This document shows positions 1 through 8,191 of a stretch of 20,011 nucleotides of DNA, piece after piece. Origin of the DNA: an uncultured Verrucomicrobiota bacterium (GTDB taxonomy: Bacteria > Verrucomicrobiota > Kiritimatiellia > RFP12 > UBA1067); the NCBI GenBank assembly GCA_945487985.1, contig CALYTX010000005.1:1-20011 (forward strand). The letters are read 5' to 3'. The first letter of the stretch is position 1. Each line of letters starts with the position of its first letter. The notes beneath the pieces were generated by a model. That model was not told the origin of the DNA. It did not search any database and saw only the letters and a list, made by a program, of their open reading frames with translations. The translations under genes and the position numbers were made by a program.

Positions 1-3000
1 TTCAAGGCGGCGATTGCTGCCGATTGGGCTGGCGACGAGGTTAAGAGCCGCGACTTTCTGGCCTATTATCTCGACAAGGAAAAAGGCAACACCCCCGAAA
101 CGCGCCGAGCACTCGTGAGGTTGTGTCTTGCCGGTGGCAGTCCCAAGTATTACGAACGCTACCTGTCGAGCGCCCCGCACGATCTCGATGCGCTGTTTGT
201 GGGTCTCAAGCAGTTGGAGCGCTTCGTCAACGAGGGCAAAAGCCGCGACTACCTCGCCCAGATGCAGATGCTGATCGACACCTTCCCGGAAGGGGGAGAG
301 TTCGACGCGATCGTGCGTTTGATCAGCTGGTCGGTGCACGAAACGAACATTCTGGGCATTTCCGACGGCAAACTGGCGATCAAGGCGCTGACGCGTTCGA
401 ACAAGTGGAAGATGACTCCGCGCGCCAGCTCGTTCATCGCGCACTATCTCCGGCGCGGCATGTTCCACCAGGAGTTCTTCGACCTCTACCGCTCCAATCG
501 CGCTCATGCCTGGCCCAAGGACATGCTTGAGCGGCTGGCCAACAGCCCCACTACGCCCGAGGATACCGGTGTGGAGATCGTACGCCACATCCTCGAGCTC
601 TACGGTATCGACCGCAAGAAGCCTGAGCAGTATCTCGGACGCTTCTCCCGGCTGCAGAAGCAGTCAACTTGGATGTCGGTGATCACCGATTCCAAGAACG
701 GCAAGTATCCGGAGAAGCCTGTCGGGACGATGTGGGCGGCGAACTCCAAGCTGCAGAGCTGGGTCAACGATTATCGCGCGAAAAAGTTCAACGACAAGCC
801 CGAGGAGGCGATGCAGCGCGCCGCGGAGGTGTTCAAGGGTCACCAACTCTGGGAGTTCGAGGATATCCATGCGATGCGGGCCTTCTGCGAGGGTGCTTCG
901 CGCATTGCGCAGTCCAGCCCCGCCGCCGCCAAGCTCTATCCATTTGAAGGCTTCGCCCAGTGGGCGTTCGAGCGTCCGTACTACGATTACGATTACGGCA
1001 TGTACTCCTGGGTGCTCAGGGCCTACGAGGCGGCCGGGAATCTCAAGGGCGGCTTCGATCGCATCGTCAAGGCTGCCGATAATGCGACAACCGCCGCGGG
1101 CGCGGCTTCCAAGCGGCTGGCGTATGCGGCTTGCGCCGAGAAGGAAGGCAACTGGAAAACATACCTGACCGACGCCTGGTACGATTGGAACAAGAAAACC
1201 CTTTGCCTGCCGTCGGCCGAGCGCGACCGGTTGGCCTGGGGAATGATGATAGTCAAGCGATTCGCTAAGGCTCCCGTGCCTGAACTGGTGTGCGTTCCGG
1301 ATTTGTTCGGCATCAGCTGGGAAGCGTACTGGCGATGCGAAGATGGCGCGCGCCAGAGCAAGCGCGAGATGAACGAAGACGAGAAGAAATACCGCGCTCG
1401 GGTGGACGAGCTTCTGATGATGGCGGGAGTCGGCGTGTATCCCAACGGGTTCAGGCGCGTGCAGTGTCCGTGGGGCATCCAGGTGCCGGTCGACGTTCCG
1501 CTCTACCGCTCCGTGAACAAAGACCCCCGCGGCAAGACGGTGCCGCTACTGGCGGCCTCGACGGTGAAGCTGTCGCGCGGCGAGTGGCGCGACATAGCCA
1601 ACACCTGCACCAATCTGATGGCCAACGACCGTGTGGAGATTGCATATCTGCTCGCCTCGCGCCACCGCGACATCGACAAAATCGCCGAGTTGCAGAAGAT
1701 CCGCACCGAGGCGGCCGGTCTCATGCCCGGGCTTTACCCGGTCAACGACAAGGATCCGGCCTATCCGCTTTACGTGGCGGCCGACGCGCTCGCGCGCAAC
1801 AATCCCGAGCGCGCGTGGACGCTGCTTTCGGCCAACACGAAGACGTTCGACAAGGATCCAATGCGCTACCAGCCCCAGTTCGCGCTCTGGGCGCTTGAGC
1901 AGTACCGCAAGGTGCGCGGCCCGAACGATGCCTTGCGCGACAAGGCGTGGGAACACGTCGAGACGCTGCTGCAGAAGGAGTCGTCGTTCCCGGCCGAGAT
2001 CGCCGCGGGACTGTTCCTCGTGCGCGCGGAAATCGCCGAGGACCGCCTGCAATACGAAATCGCCCATGCAGGCTACCAGGCGCTGCGCAACCACGCCCAG
2101 TACAAGACGACGAAGGCCGGGCGGCAGGCGATGTTCAAGGACGTGGATTTGCTTTTGACGATGGGCTCTGCCGACAGCGCCGCGCAGACCGCCGAACAGT
2201 GGATAACTGTGCCCGAGGACGACGTGCGCGCCCAAGGCCACTACGTGCTTGCGAAAATTGCCTTCCAGCGCAAGGACTACGACGAAACGCGCAAGGAGCT
2301 CGACAAGGTGTTCGAGATCGACTTCACCCACGCCGAGGCGCGGCTGCTGCAGGGCGAATGGAAACTCGCCACCAACTACGAAGTGGACGACACGCAGGTC
2401 CTTCTTGGCGACCTGGCCGACCGTTCGGCGATCCGTCCGGGCCAGCCGCTTTCGATTTCGGTGCAGGACAAGAACCTTGCTGTCGCCGGCGGCGGATCGT
2501 CGATTCCGGTTGTCGTGACAACGAGTTCTGGCAAGGATTCGGAAAAGGTGTTGTTGTATCCCGGCACTCGCGACCCCTCGCTGTTCCGTGGCGCCATTGA
2601 CACGGTGCTGGGCGTCGTCAAGCCGGGCAACTCGACGCTGGAACTTTGCGGCGACGATACCGTTTCCTACCGGATCGATCCTGTTTATCTCGAAGGCCGC
2701 GGGTTGCCCGCCGACAAACCGAAAAATTTGACGGTGGTGGACGATGCCGACATGATGGTTGGAACGGGCAAGGAGAGAGAGACGATTAAGCCCGGCCTGC
2801 CGCTATATGTGCGGCTCGTCGACCGCGACCGTTCGCGCAAGGACGGCGGTTCAAAAGTGACCGTCGAGGTGATGACCACCTCTGGTGATCGCATCCCCGC
2901 AGCAGAGCTGTTTGAGGAGGCGCCGTGCACGGGAGTTTTTACCGGTCAAATCAAAACCGCATTGCCGCCACCACGCGCTTTCGCGAGCGATTCGACCTCT

Positions 3001-6000
3001 GGAATGGGTCCGCAGGACCTGGTCAGCAAGACGCGTTCCGGCGAGTGGCGGTCGCTTGAGGACGGCGAAAAGCCGAAGTTCGTCGGGGTGGATACGATGA
3101 ACAGCCACTTGGTTGCGACGGCCGCCATTGAGCTGGGTTCTCCCGAGACAATTGCCCGGCTGCGGCTTTTCGGCACGCTTTACGGCGAGGAGATGCTGTT
3201 GGGTACTTATCCAGCGGAAAGCGCCGAATCGCGCCGGGGCATTCACATGCTTTCGACCGCGTCAAACGCGCGCGACCGCACTGATTTCATGCGGGAGATC
3301 TCCAAAAAAATCGTAACCCCCATGCCCCAGGAGAAGTGGGGGGTCAATCGCACTTTGGGCGGCCACAACGGTATGAAGCATATTGTGCGCGGAACGGTTT
3401 TCGTGCCGCAGGATATGATGTTGCGGCTGCGCTTGAAGCAAACCAACCCCGATGCGAAAAACCCGAACGATACATGGCGCTGGATGCAGATGGATTTCTA
3501 TATCGACGGCACGCGCGTGATTGGCGGTTTCGGCCATTGGGATATGGCTGCGAAATCGCGCGCGCATTCGGTGTTGATTGATCAAGGTATCCACGATTTC
3601 GAAATTTACGCTTCGACCAGCCGCGCCACCGACTCGTTTGAAATTTGTTACGAGGATGAAAATAGCGGGGAACTCGTTTCGTTGCCGCAAGACTGGACCG
3701 ACGAGAAGGCGCATCCGGAACTGCTCGCACGCCTTACCGACAAGTGCAAGATCGTCCGCGGCAAAACCGGCTTTTCGGCGCAGTTTGCCGAGCCCGAGCG
3801 GCTGCGCACGCTGCGCTGGGAATTCTCCGATTTCACCGGCAAGTCGGTGTCGGCCTCGAAGCTTTTCGTGACCGACAAGGCAGGCAAGCAGATCATCCCC
3901 GCCGAGCACGACTATACCGAGGCGTTGAGCAACGACACGCTTGAGATTGCTCCGGGTGATACGATCACCGTCACCTACGAGGATAATGTTACTTCCTCTG
4001 GGCGTTCGCGCGCGGTCGAGAAGCAGATCGACTCGGCGTTCTTCAACGGCGAGATTGCGTTCCTCTATGAAGAACTCGAGGAAGGGCGCGGCGGCCGCAT
4101 GGAAAGCAAGATGTATCCGGCCTATCGCATTGCGCCTGGCGATACGGTCTTTGTGAGCGTGACCGACCAGGACCTTGATGTCACCAAGGGCATCGATCAG
4201 GTCAAGATCGTGGTCGAAACGACCTCAGGCAGAAAGATCGCTCTTTATGCGCGCGAGCGCGGCAAAGAGGAGAAGGATGGTTCGATTGTGGTCGAGCCGC
4301 GCAATGCAGGCGTGTTCTATGCGCAGATCCGCACCTCGCCGCCACCGGAGGACGGTGCATCGCTGCCTTCGGACACGATTGCCCTTGGTAAGGGCGAGGG
4401 GCTTTTGGCGGCATATCGAGATGACGACAACACCGACCCCGGCGTGCCGGTTATCCGTAAGGCAAAGGTTGTTGCGGTGCCGAACATGCCGTGTCGGCTC
4501 AATCTCGCCAGCACCTGGAGCGAGCGCGTCCCCGACAAGTCGCCTGAGGGGATGGTCAAGTTGCTGACGATTCGCCGCCGGAGCGAATCGGCGGCGGCTA
4601 CGGATGTCTGGCGCACGAGCTGTTTCGGGGAGTTTCCGCCTGCCGACGAGCCTGCGGGCAAGGCGGTGGTCACTCCCGAGACGGGAATTCCGGTCTCTCT
4701 CTACGCGCCGTCGCTGCTGCGCCATGAAGGCAGCACGGTGATGGTGAAAATCGCCACTGCCAGCGAAATCGCAACGGCCAAGGCCGAGGAACGCGATGTG
4801 GAGTGGAGCGAGGGCAAGCTGAGATTGAAGATGCCTTCCTCGAATGCGAAGATTAAGTCCTCCGGGGCTCTTTCGCTTGCCAAGAAAAAACTTCCCGATA
4901 CGCTTTACGGAGTTATCGATCTCTATTCGTCGGCCGCCGAAGAGCGCGCAGCCGAGGCGGAAGACGAGAATTACAGCTACGAAGATGAACTTCCCGATCC
5001 CATCGACTTAAAGGCGGGCGATGAACTGGTTGTGCGCTGCGTAAACGAGGACGACGAGGTTATCGCCGAGGCTAAAGCGTCAATCGGCACCACCGGCTGG
5101 ATCGGTCTTGCCGATGCGACCTATGAGGCTAACAATCCCGTGGTGCATCTTGGCGAGTCGTTCCATGTGATGGTGGTCGATCCCGATCGCGACCAAACCG
5201 ACGAGCAGGACGAAATCACCGTCAAGGTAGAGTCCAAGCGGGGGCTCTCGCGAGAGTTGACTTTGCGCGAAACGATGCCTCGAAGCGGCGTCTTTACCGG
5301 TCCGCTCACGCCGACAATCGACACGCCGGTCGAGGGGACGGCGGGTGCTGCCGACGCAGCTAAGCCTGCGCCTGCCGTCGCCGATGGAGGCGAGGCCGAG
5401 GGCGAAGAAACGGACGGCGAGCAGGGCGAAGAGGATGGCGGCGAGGAAGAAAAGGACGAGCCCTCCACGACAATTCCATCGGGCTACGGCGACGAACTGA
5501 CCTTCTCCTATGATGATGTTCTCGTAGGGCTGAACGGGACAGCGGGCGTGCGCACAGTGGTGGGCAAGGTGCGGCCTGGTTCCGACGGTGCGGTGAGAGC
5601 GTATTCCAAGCGCTTCCGCGATGCCGATCAGGCGGTATTGGTGCAGTTCCGCTTGGCCGAGTGCCTTTTCGAGATGGCCAAGGATTATCGTAAACTTAAA
5701 AATCCCGAGAAATCCGCCGCCGTCATTGCCGATGGACGGAAGATTCTCGAGGCGGCGTTGCGAGATTATCCCAACACGGCCCACGCTGCCGAAGGTGAAT
5801 TCCTGCTGGCCAACCTCTATGAGCAGCTCGCCGAGGAAGAGCGTCAGGCGCGCAAGCAGCGCGAGAAGGATGGCGAGGATTTGACGAACGAGCCCGACAA
5901 GGCCGATCCGCTCTACCGCGAGGCTACCGCCCGCTTCTCGGCTATTCTTTCGGCGTGGCCGGAGGGCGAATATGCCGCGCGCAGCCAGTATCATAAGGCG

Positions 6001-6549
6001 CTGTGCCTCGAGCGGCTGGGCGACTTCTCGCGCGCCGGCGAAGAATACGTCAAGATGACCTATCTCTTCCCGGAATCGCCGCTGGTGGGCGATGCATCGG
6101 TGCGGTTGGCCTCCTACTACTATTCAAAGGAGCAACGCTATGATATCGCTGGCAAGATCTACACTTCCTTCCGCAACCGCTTCCCTGCCCACCCGCAGGC
6201 GCCCAACGCGCTGTTTATGGGCGGACAATGCCTTGTAAAGCAGGCCGAGATGCTCGCTGCCGATCAGAAGAAAACCCCCGGCAAGCCTGCGCTTATCGCC
6301 GACGCCTACAAAGACGCAGTGGTCAATTTCGTCTCGCTGGTTGATAATTACAAGGATATCTCCAACAAGGAACTGCTCGCACAAGGGCTCTATTGGGCTG
6401 GCGATGTTAGCTTCCGGCTCAAGGACTATCCTAACGCTTATATTTATCTCAAGCGCACGACCTTTGAGTACCCAGAATCGAAATGGGCTCGCTATGCCCG
6501 CGGCATGCTGTTGCAGGAGGCGTCGGCGTTTTCAGAGGTTGCGCAATAA
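1..6549 (+). CDS. Giant TPR and repeated beta-domain envelope protein (5' partial)
   Basis: The frame is open from base 1, so the true start lies upstream; the GTG at 115 is only an internal codon. At least 2182 residues are visible. Residues 1 to about 790 are helical and TPR-like. Next come two beta-rich units (about 804-871 and 914-990), a different beta-sandwich-like region (about 1080-1230) containing 'FYIDGTRVIGGF', and two more units (about 1360-1448 and 1706-1776). An acidic Gly/Glu/Asp linker (about 1777-1823) follows, then C-terminal TPRs (about 1867-2180) of the kind seen in YbgF/BamD-like proteins. Each beta unit has a 'D-x-D' strand, a 'TTSG' turn and a 'GVF-x-G/A-x-I' end. No catalytic motif is seen. 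A scaffold or protein-binding role in the periplasm or outer envelope is inferred; the signal peptide would lie outside the window. It is followed after 26 nt by another TPR gene. The precise function is unknown. Confidence 0.9.
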   Translation, partial: FKAAIAADWAGDEVKSRDFLAYYLDKEKGNTPETRRALVRLCLAGGSPKYYERYLSSAPHDLDALFVGLKQLERFVNEGKSRDYLAQMQMLIDTFPEGGEFDAIVRLISWSVHETNILGISDGKLAIKALTRSNKWKMTPRASSFIAHYLRRGMFHQEFFDLYRSNRAHAWPKDMLERLANSPTTPEDTGVEIVRHILELYGIDRKKPEQYLGRFSRLQKQSTWMSVITDSKNGKYPEKPVGTMWAANSKLQSWVNDYRAKKFNDKPEEAMQRAAEVFKGHQLWEFEDIHAMRAFCEGASRIAQSSPAAAKLYPFEGFAQWAFERPYYDYDYGMYSWVLRAYEAAGNLKGGFDRIVKAADNATTAAGAASKRLAYAACAEKEGNWKTYLTDAWYDWNKKTLCLPSAERDRLAWGMMIVKRFAKAPVPELVCVPDLFGISWEAYWRCEDGARQSKREMNEDEKKYRARVDELLMMAGVGVYPNGFRRVQCPWGIQVPVDVPLYRSVNKDPRGKTVPLLAASTVKLSRGEWRDIANTCTNLMANDRVEIAYLLASRHRDIDKIAELQKIRTEAAGLMPGLYPVNDKDPAYPLYVAADALARNNPERAWTLLSANTKTFDKDPMRYQPQFALWALEQYRKVRGPNDALRDKAWEHVETLLQKESSFPAEIAAGLFLVRAEIAEDRLQYEIAHAGYQALRNHAQYKTTKAGRQAMFKDVDLLLTMGSADSAAQTAEQWITVPEDDVRAQGHYVLAKIAFQRKDYDETRKELDKVFEIDFTHAEARLLQGEWKLATNYEVDDTQVLLGDLADRSAIRPGQPLSISVQDKNLAVAGGGSSIPVVVTTSSGKDSEKVLLYPGTRDPSLFRGAIDTVLGVVKPGNSTLELCGDDTVSYRIDPVYLEGRGLPADKPKNLTVVDDADMMVGTGKERETIKPGLPLYVRLVDRDRSRKDGGSKVTVEVMTTSGDRIPAAELFEEAPCTGVFTGQIKTALPPPRAFASDSTSGMGPQDLVSKTRSGEWRSLEDGEKPKFVGVDTMNSHLVATAAIELGSPETIARLRLFGTLYGEEMLLGTYPAESAESRRGIHMLSTASNARDRTDFMREISKKIVTPMPQEKWGVNRTLGGHNGMKHIVRGTVFVPQDMMLRLRLKQTNPDAKNPNDTWRWMQMDFYIDGTRVIGGFGHWDMAAKSRAHSVLIDQGIHDFEIYASTSRATDSFEICYEDENSGELVSLPQDWTDEKAHPELLARLTDKCKIVRGKTGFSAQFAEPERLRTLRWEFSDFTGKSVSASKLFVTDKAGKQIIPAEHDYTEALSNDTLEIAPGDTITVTYEDNVTSSGRSRAVEKQIDSAFFNGEIAFLYEELEEGRGGRMESKMYPAYRIAPGDTVFVSVTDQDLDVTKGIDQVKIVVETTSGRKIALYARERGKEEKDGSIVVEPRNAGVFYAQIRTSPPPEDGASLPSDTIALGKGEGLLAAYRDDDNTDPGVPVIRKAKVVAVPNMPCRLNLASTWSERVPDKSPEGMVKLLTIRRRSESAAATDVWRTSCFGEFPPADEPAGKAVVTPETGIPVSLYAPSLLRHEGSTVMVKIATASEIATAKAEERDVEWSEGKLRLKMPSSNAKIKSSGALSLAKKKLPDTLYGVIDLYSSAAEERAAEAEDENYSYEDELPDPIDLKAGDELVVRCVNEDDEVIAEAKASIGTTGWIGLADATYEANNPVVHLGESFHVMVVDPDRDQTDEQDEITVKVESKRGLSRELTLRETMPRSGVFTGPLTPTIDTPVEGTAGAADAAKPAPAVADGGEAEGEETDGEQGEEDGGEEEKDEPSTTIPSGYGDELTFSYDDVLVGLNGTAGVRTVVGKVRPGSDGAVRAYSKRFRDADQAVLVQFRLAECLFEMAKDYRKLKNPEKSAAVIADGRKILEAALRDYPNTAHAAEGEFLLANLYEQLAEEERQARKQREKDGEDLTNEPDKADPLYREATARFSAILSAWPEGEYAARSQYHKALCLERLGDFSRAGEEYVKMTYLFPESPLVGDASVRLASYYYSKEQRYDIAGKIYTSFRNRFPAHPQAPNALFMGGQCLVKQAEMLAADQKKTPGKPALIADAYKDAVVNFVSLVDNYKDISNKELLAQGLYWAGDVSFRLKDYPNAYIYLKRTTFEYPESKWARYARGMLLQEASAFSEVAQ
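2410..2612 (+). repeat. GVF-type beta unit A in the giant protein
   Basis: The unit reads pGQPLSISVQDKNL, then VVVTTSSGKDSEKVLLYPG, then LFRGAID. It has the same layout as units B, C and D and the two units of the 756-residue protein, but the GVF position is degenerate (LFRG). The similarity is at protein level only. Confidence 0.6.
2740..2970 (+). repeat. GVF-type beta unit B in the giant protein
   Basis: The unit reads KPGLPLYVRLVDRDRS, then VTVEVMTTSGDRIPAAELFE, then CTGVFTGQIKT. It is one of the best-conserved copies. Confidence 0.7.
4080..4345 (+). repeat. GVF-type beta unit C in the giant protein
   Basis: The unit reads APGDTVFVSVTDQDLDVTKG, then VKIVVETTSGRKIALYARE, then NAGVFYAQIRT. 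The preceding stretch 3850-4076 may be a further half unit, because it contains APGDTITVTYEDN. Confidence 0.7.
5117..5330 (+). repeat. GVF-type beta unit D in the giant protein
   Basis: The unit reads LGESFHVMVVDPDRDQTDEQ, then ITVKVESKRGLSRELTLRET, then SGVFTGPLTPT. It runs into an acidic low-complexity linker, after which a closing strand, DELTFSYDDV, resumes at about 5488. Confidence 0.7.
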
Positions 6550-6559
6550 GAAAGCGGAT

Positions 6560-6564
6560 AGGAA
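6560..6564 (+). promoter_or_regulatory. Ribosome binding site deciding the 6576 start
   Basis: AGGAA lies 11 nt before the ATG at 6576. The frame stays open further upstream, but the only earlier ATG (6483) lies inside the preceding gene and would bury the signal peptide. Confidence 0.5.
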
Positions 6565-6575
6565 CAGAAGCTGAA

Positions 6576-8162
6576 ATGAACAGAGTTGCATTTTTCTCAC
6601 TGGCGATTCTCGGCGCGATGCCGCTCGCTGCTGCCGAGCGCATCGGCGATTGGTATGTGAACGTGCCTGCGGAGATTCTCAAGAAAATGTCGATGAGTGA
6701 ACGCACTTGCGCCGAGCGCGCGCTCAAGCAGCTTGATGCTGGCGGCGCGCGCGCTGCCGCCAACGAGTGGAAGCGTTTTAGCACCGAGTTCATCACGACC
6801 GCGTCCGAGGAAGCCGCCGCGTGGGCGTCGTTCTTCCAGGCGTACTCGCTTTGCCGGGCGAAGGACACTTTCAAAGCAATCGAGCTTTTCTCCGAGACGA
6901 TCGAACTCTATCCCGAATCGAAGGCTTCGTGCGCGGCGCTGTTCTTCCGCGGTCAGGCGCAGAGCAGCAACGGGCAGACCCAGAAGGCGCTGGCAGACTA
7001 TCGCGAACTGGTCGACAACGAACAGTTCGCCGACCATCCGCTCGCCTATGCCGCGCGCAACCGGTTGGCGTGGAGCAGCCTGCAGAACGGAAAGCTCGAA
7101 GCGGCGATGGACGATTGGCGGGCAGTGACCGCGCTCAAGCGCGACGCCAACCGCAGCGAGTGGGATTCCGCAAACCGCAACCTGGCCCTTATCGAAAGCC
7201 TGACCGACCCCGCAGCCAAGCTGGGCGATTTGGTCGCTAAATATTCCGACAAGCCGCAGAAAGGCGTCGAAGCGATTCGCAATTGGCGCAACGATCTGTG
7301 GTGGCATGTGTGGAACGACCAGCCAGTGGCCCACGCCTATTTTCAGAATCACAAGGGAAAAGCCAAGGATGTGCGCAGTGCGCAGATTGTTTTTCTCGCC
7401 AAAATGACGAAGCGCTTCGAGTCCGACGCCGCGGCAATCTACAAGGCTGCCGGCGCGGAGTGGGAATTCATAATGACCAACTTTGACGCTACAATCGCGT
7501 TGGCGCCCAAGTCGATTGAAAAGATGATTGACAAGGCCGGCGGCGAAGTTCGCAAAACCGCCGACAAGCAGGTGCAGAGTGAGCGAGCGATCGCCTTTAT
7601 CGGCAAGTTGCGTTCGCTCAGACGCATTGCGGAGGCCAAATTGTTTCTCGACCTGATTGCCGACCCGGTTAAGCGCGCCTGGACCGCCGCCGACCTTGGC
7701 TGGGCCGCACGCGACGGTAATTACATCGTCGAGAGCCTCAAACCCCTCGAGGCTATGCCCGATCCAGGGGTCGCCGATTCGGCCAAGCGCAATCATGCCA
7801 AATGCTGCCAGGAAATCCTGCGCGACTACGATACAGCCATTAAACTTTATGAAGAGGCGCCGCAGCCTCCAAGCACGCTCTGGCTGGTGGCTGAATGCCA
7901 TCGTTTGGCTGGGCGCAAGCCTAAGGCGCAGGCGACGCTCGATGAAATCTGCAGCATGTTCCCGAACGATGCGGCCAACGCCATGCTCCGTAAGGGCGAC
8001 TGGTACCGCGACGATGGCGACAAGAAAAACGCCATCGGCTGCTACCGGCGCATTATGGCTCACGCCGAATGGAAGAAGTCGGGTGCCTCTTCACAGGCCC
8101 ACCAGCGGCTCGAGGCCTTCGGCATCGGCACTGGCGGAGCGGTTCTCAACGATGTGCACTGA
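6576..8162 (+). CDS. Exported TPR protein, 528 aa
   Basis: The start at 6576 gives a good signal peptide, MNRVAFFSLAILGAMPLAAA, with likely cleavage before ERIGDW. The rest is alpha-helical with recognisable TPR units: about residues 80-165 (AIELFSETIELYPES and KALADYRELVDNE) and again near the C-terminus (DYDTAIKLYEEAP and KKNAIGCYRRIMAH). The middle part, about 200-400, is helical but not clearly TPR. No enzymatic motif is visible. It sits between two larger TPR/beta-domain proteins with gaps of 26 and 29 nt, so the three are probably co-transcribed and act together in the periplasm. That joint role is inferred. TPR proteins beside Exb/Tol motors usually serve as scaffolds, which would fit here. 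Confidence 0.85.
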   Translation: MNRVAFFSLAILGAMPLAAAERIGDWYVNVPAEILKKMSMSERTCAERALKQLDAGGARAAANEWKRFSTEFITTASEEAAAWASFFQAYSLCRAKDTFKAIELFSETIELYPESKASCAALFFRGQAQSSNGQTQKALADYRELVDNEQFADHPLAYAARNRLAWSSLQNGKLEAAMDDWRAVTALKRDANRSEWDSANRNLALIESLTDPAAKLGDLVAKYSDKPQKGVEAIRNWRNDLWWHVWNDQPVAHAYFQNHKGKAKDVRSAQIVFLAKMTKRFESDAAAIYKAAGAEWEFIMTNFDATIALAPKSIEKMIDKAGGEVRKTADKQVQSERAIAFIGKLRSLRRIAEAKLFLDLIADPVKRAWTAADLGWAARDGNYIVESLKPLEAMPDPGVADSAKRNHAKCCQEILRDYDTAIKLYEEAPQPPSTLWLVAECHRLAGRKPKAQATLDEICSMFPNDAANAMLRKGDWYRDDGDKKNAIGCYRRIMAHAEWKKSGASSQAHQRLEAFGIGTGGAVLNDVH

Positions 8163-8176
8163 TCCCAGACGATTTT

Positions 8177-8183
8177 GGAGGAG
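8177..8183 (+). promoter_or_regulatory. Strong ribosome binding site for the 8192 start
   Basis: GGAGGAG stands 8 nt before ATG 8192. It selects this start over in-frame codons upstream that overlap the previous gene. Confidence 0.85.
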
Positions 8184-8191
8184 ACGACAAG

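Noticed and set aside
115..117. GTG as the start of the giant protein
   Set aside because: The frame is open to base 1 with matching composition, there is no ribosome site, and no signal peptide follows.
6597..8063. Minus-strand open frame opposite the 528-aa TPR protein
   Set aside because: No ribosome site or domain is seen, and it is a mirror of a plus-strand gene with a signal peptide and TPRs.
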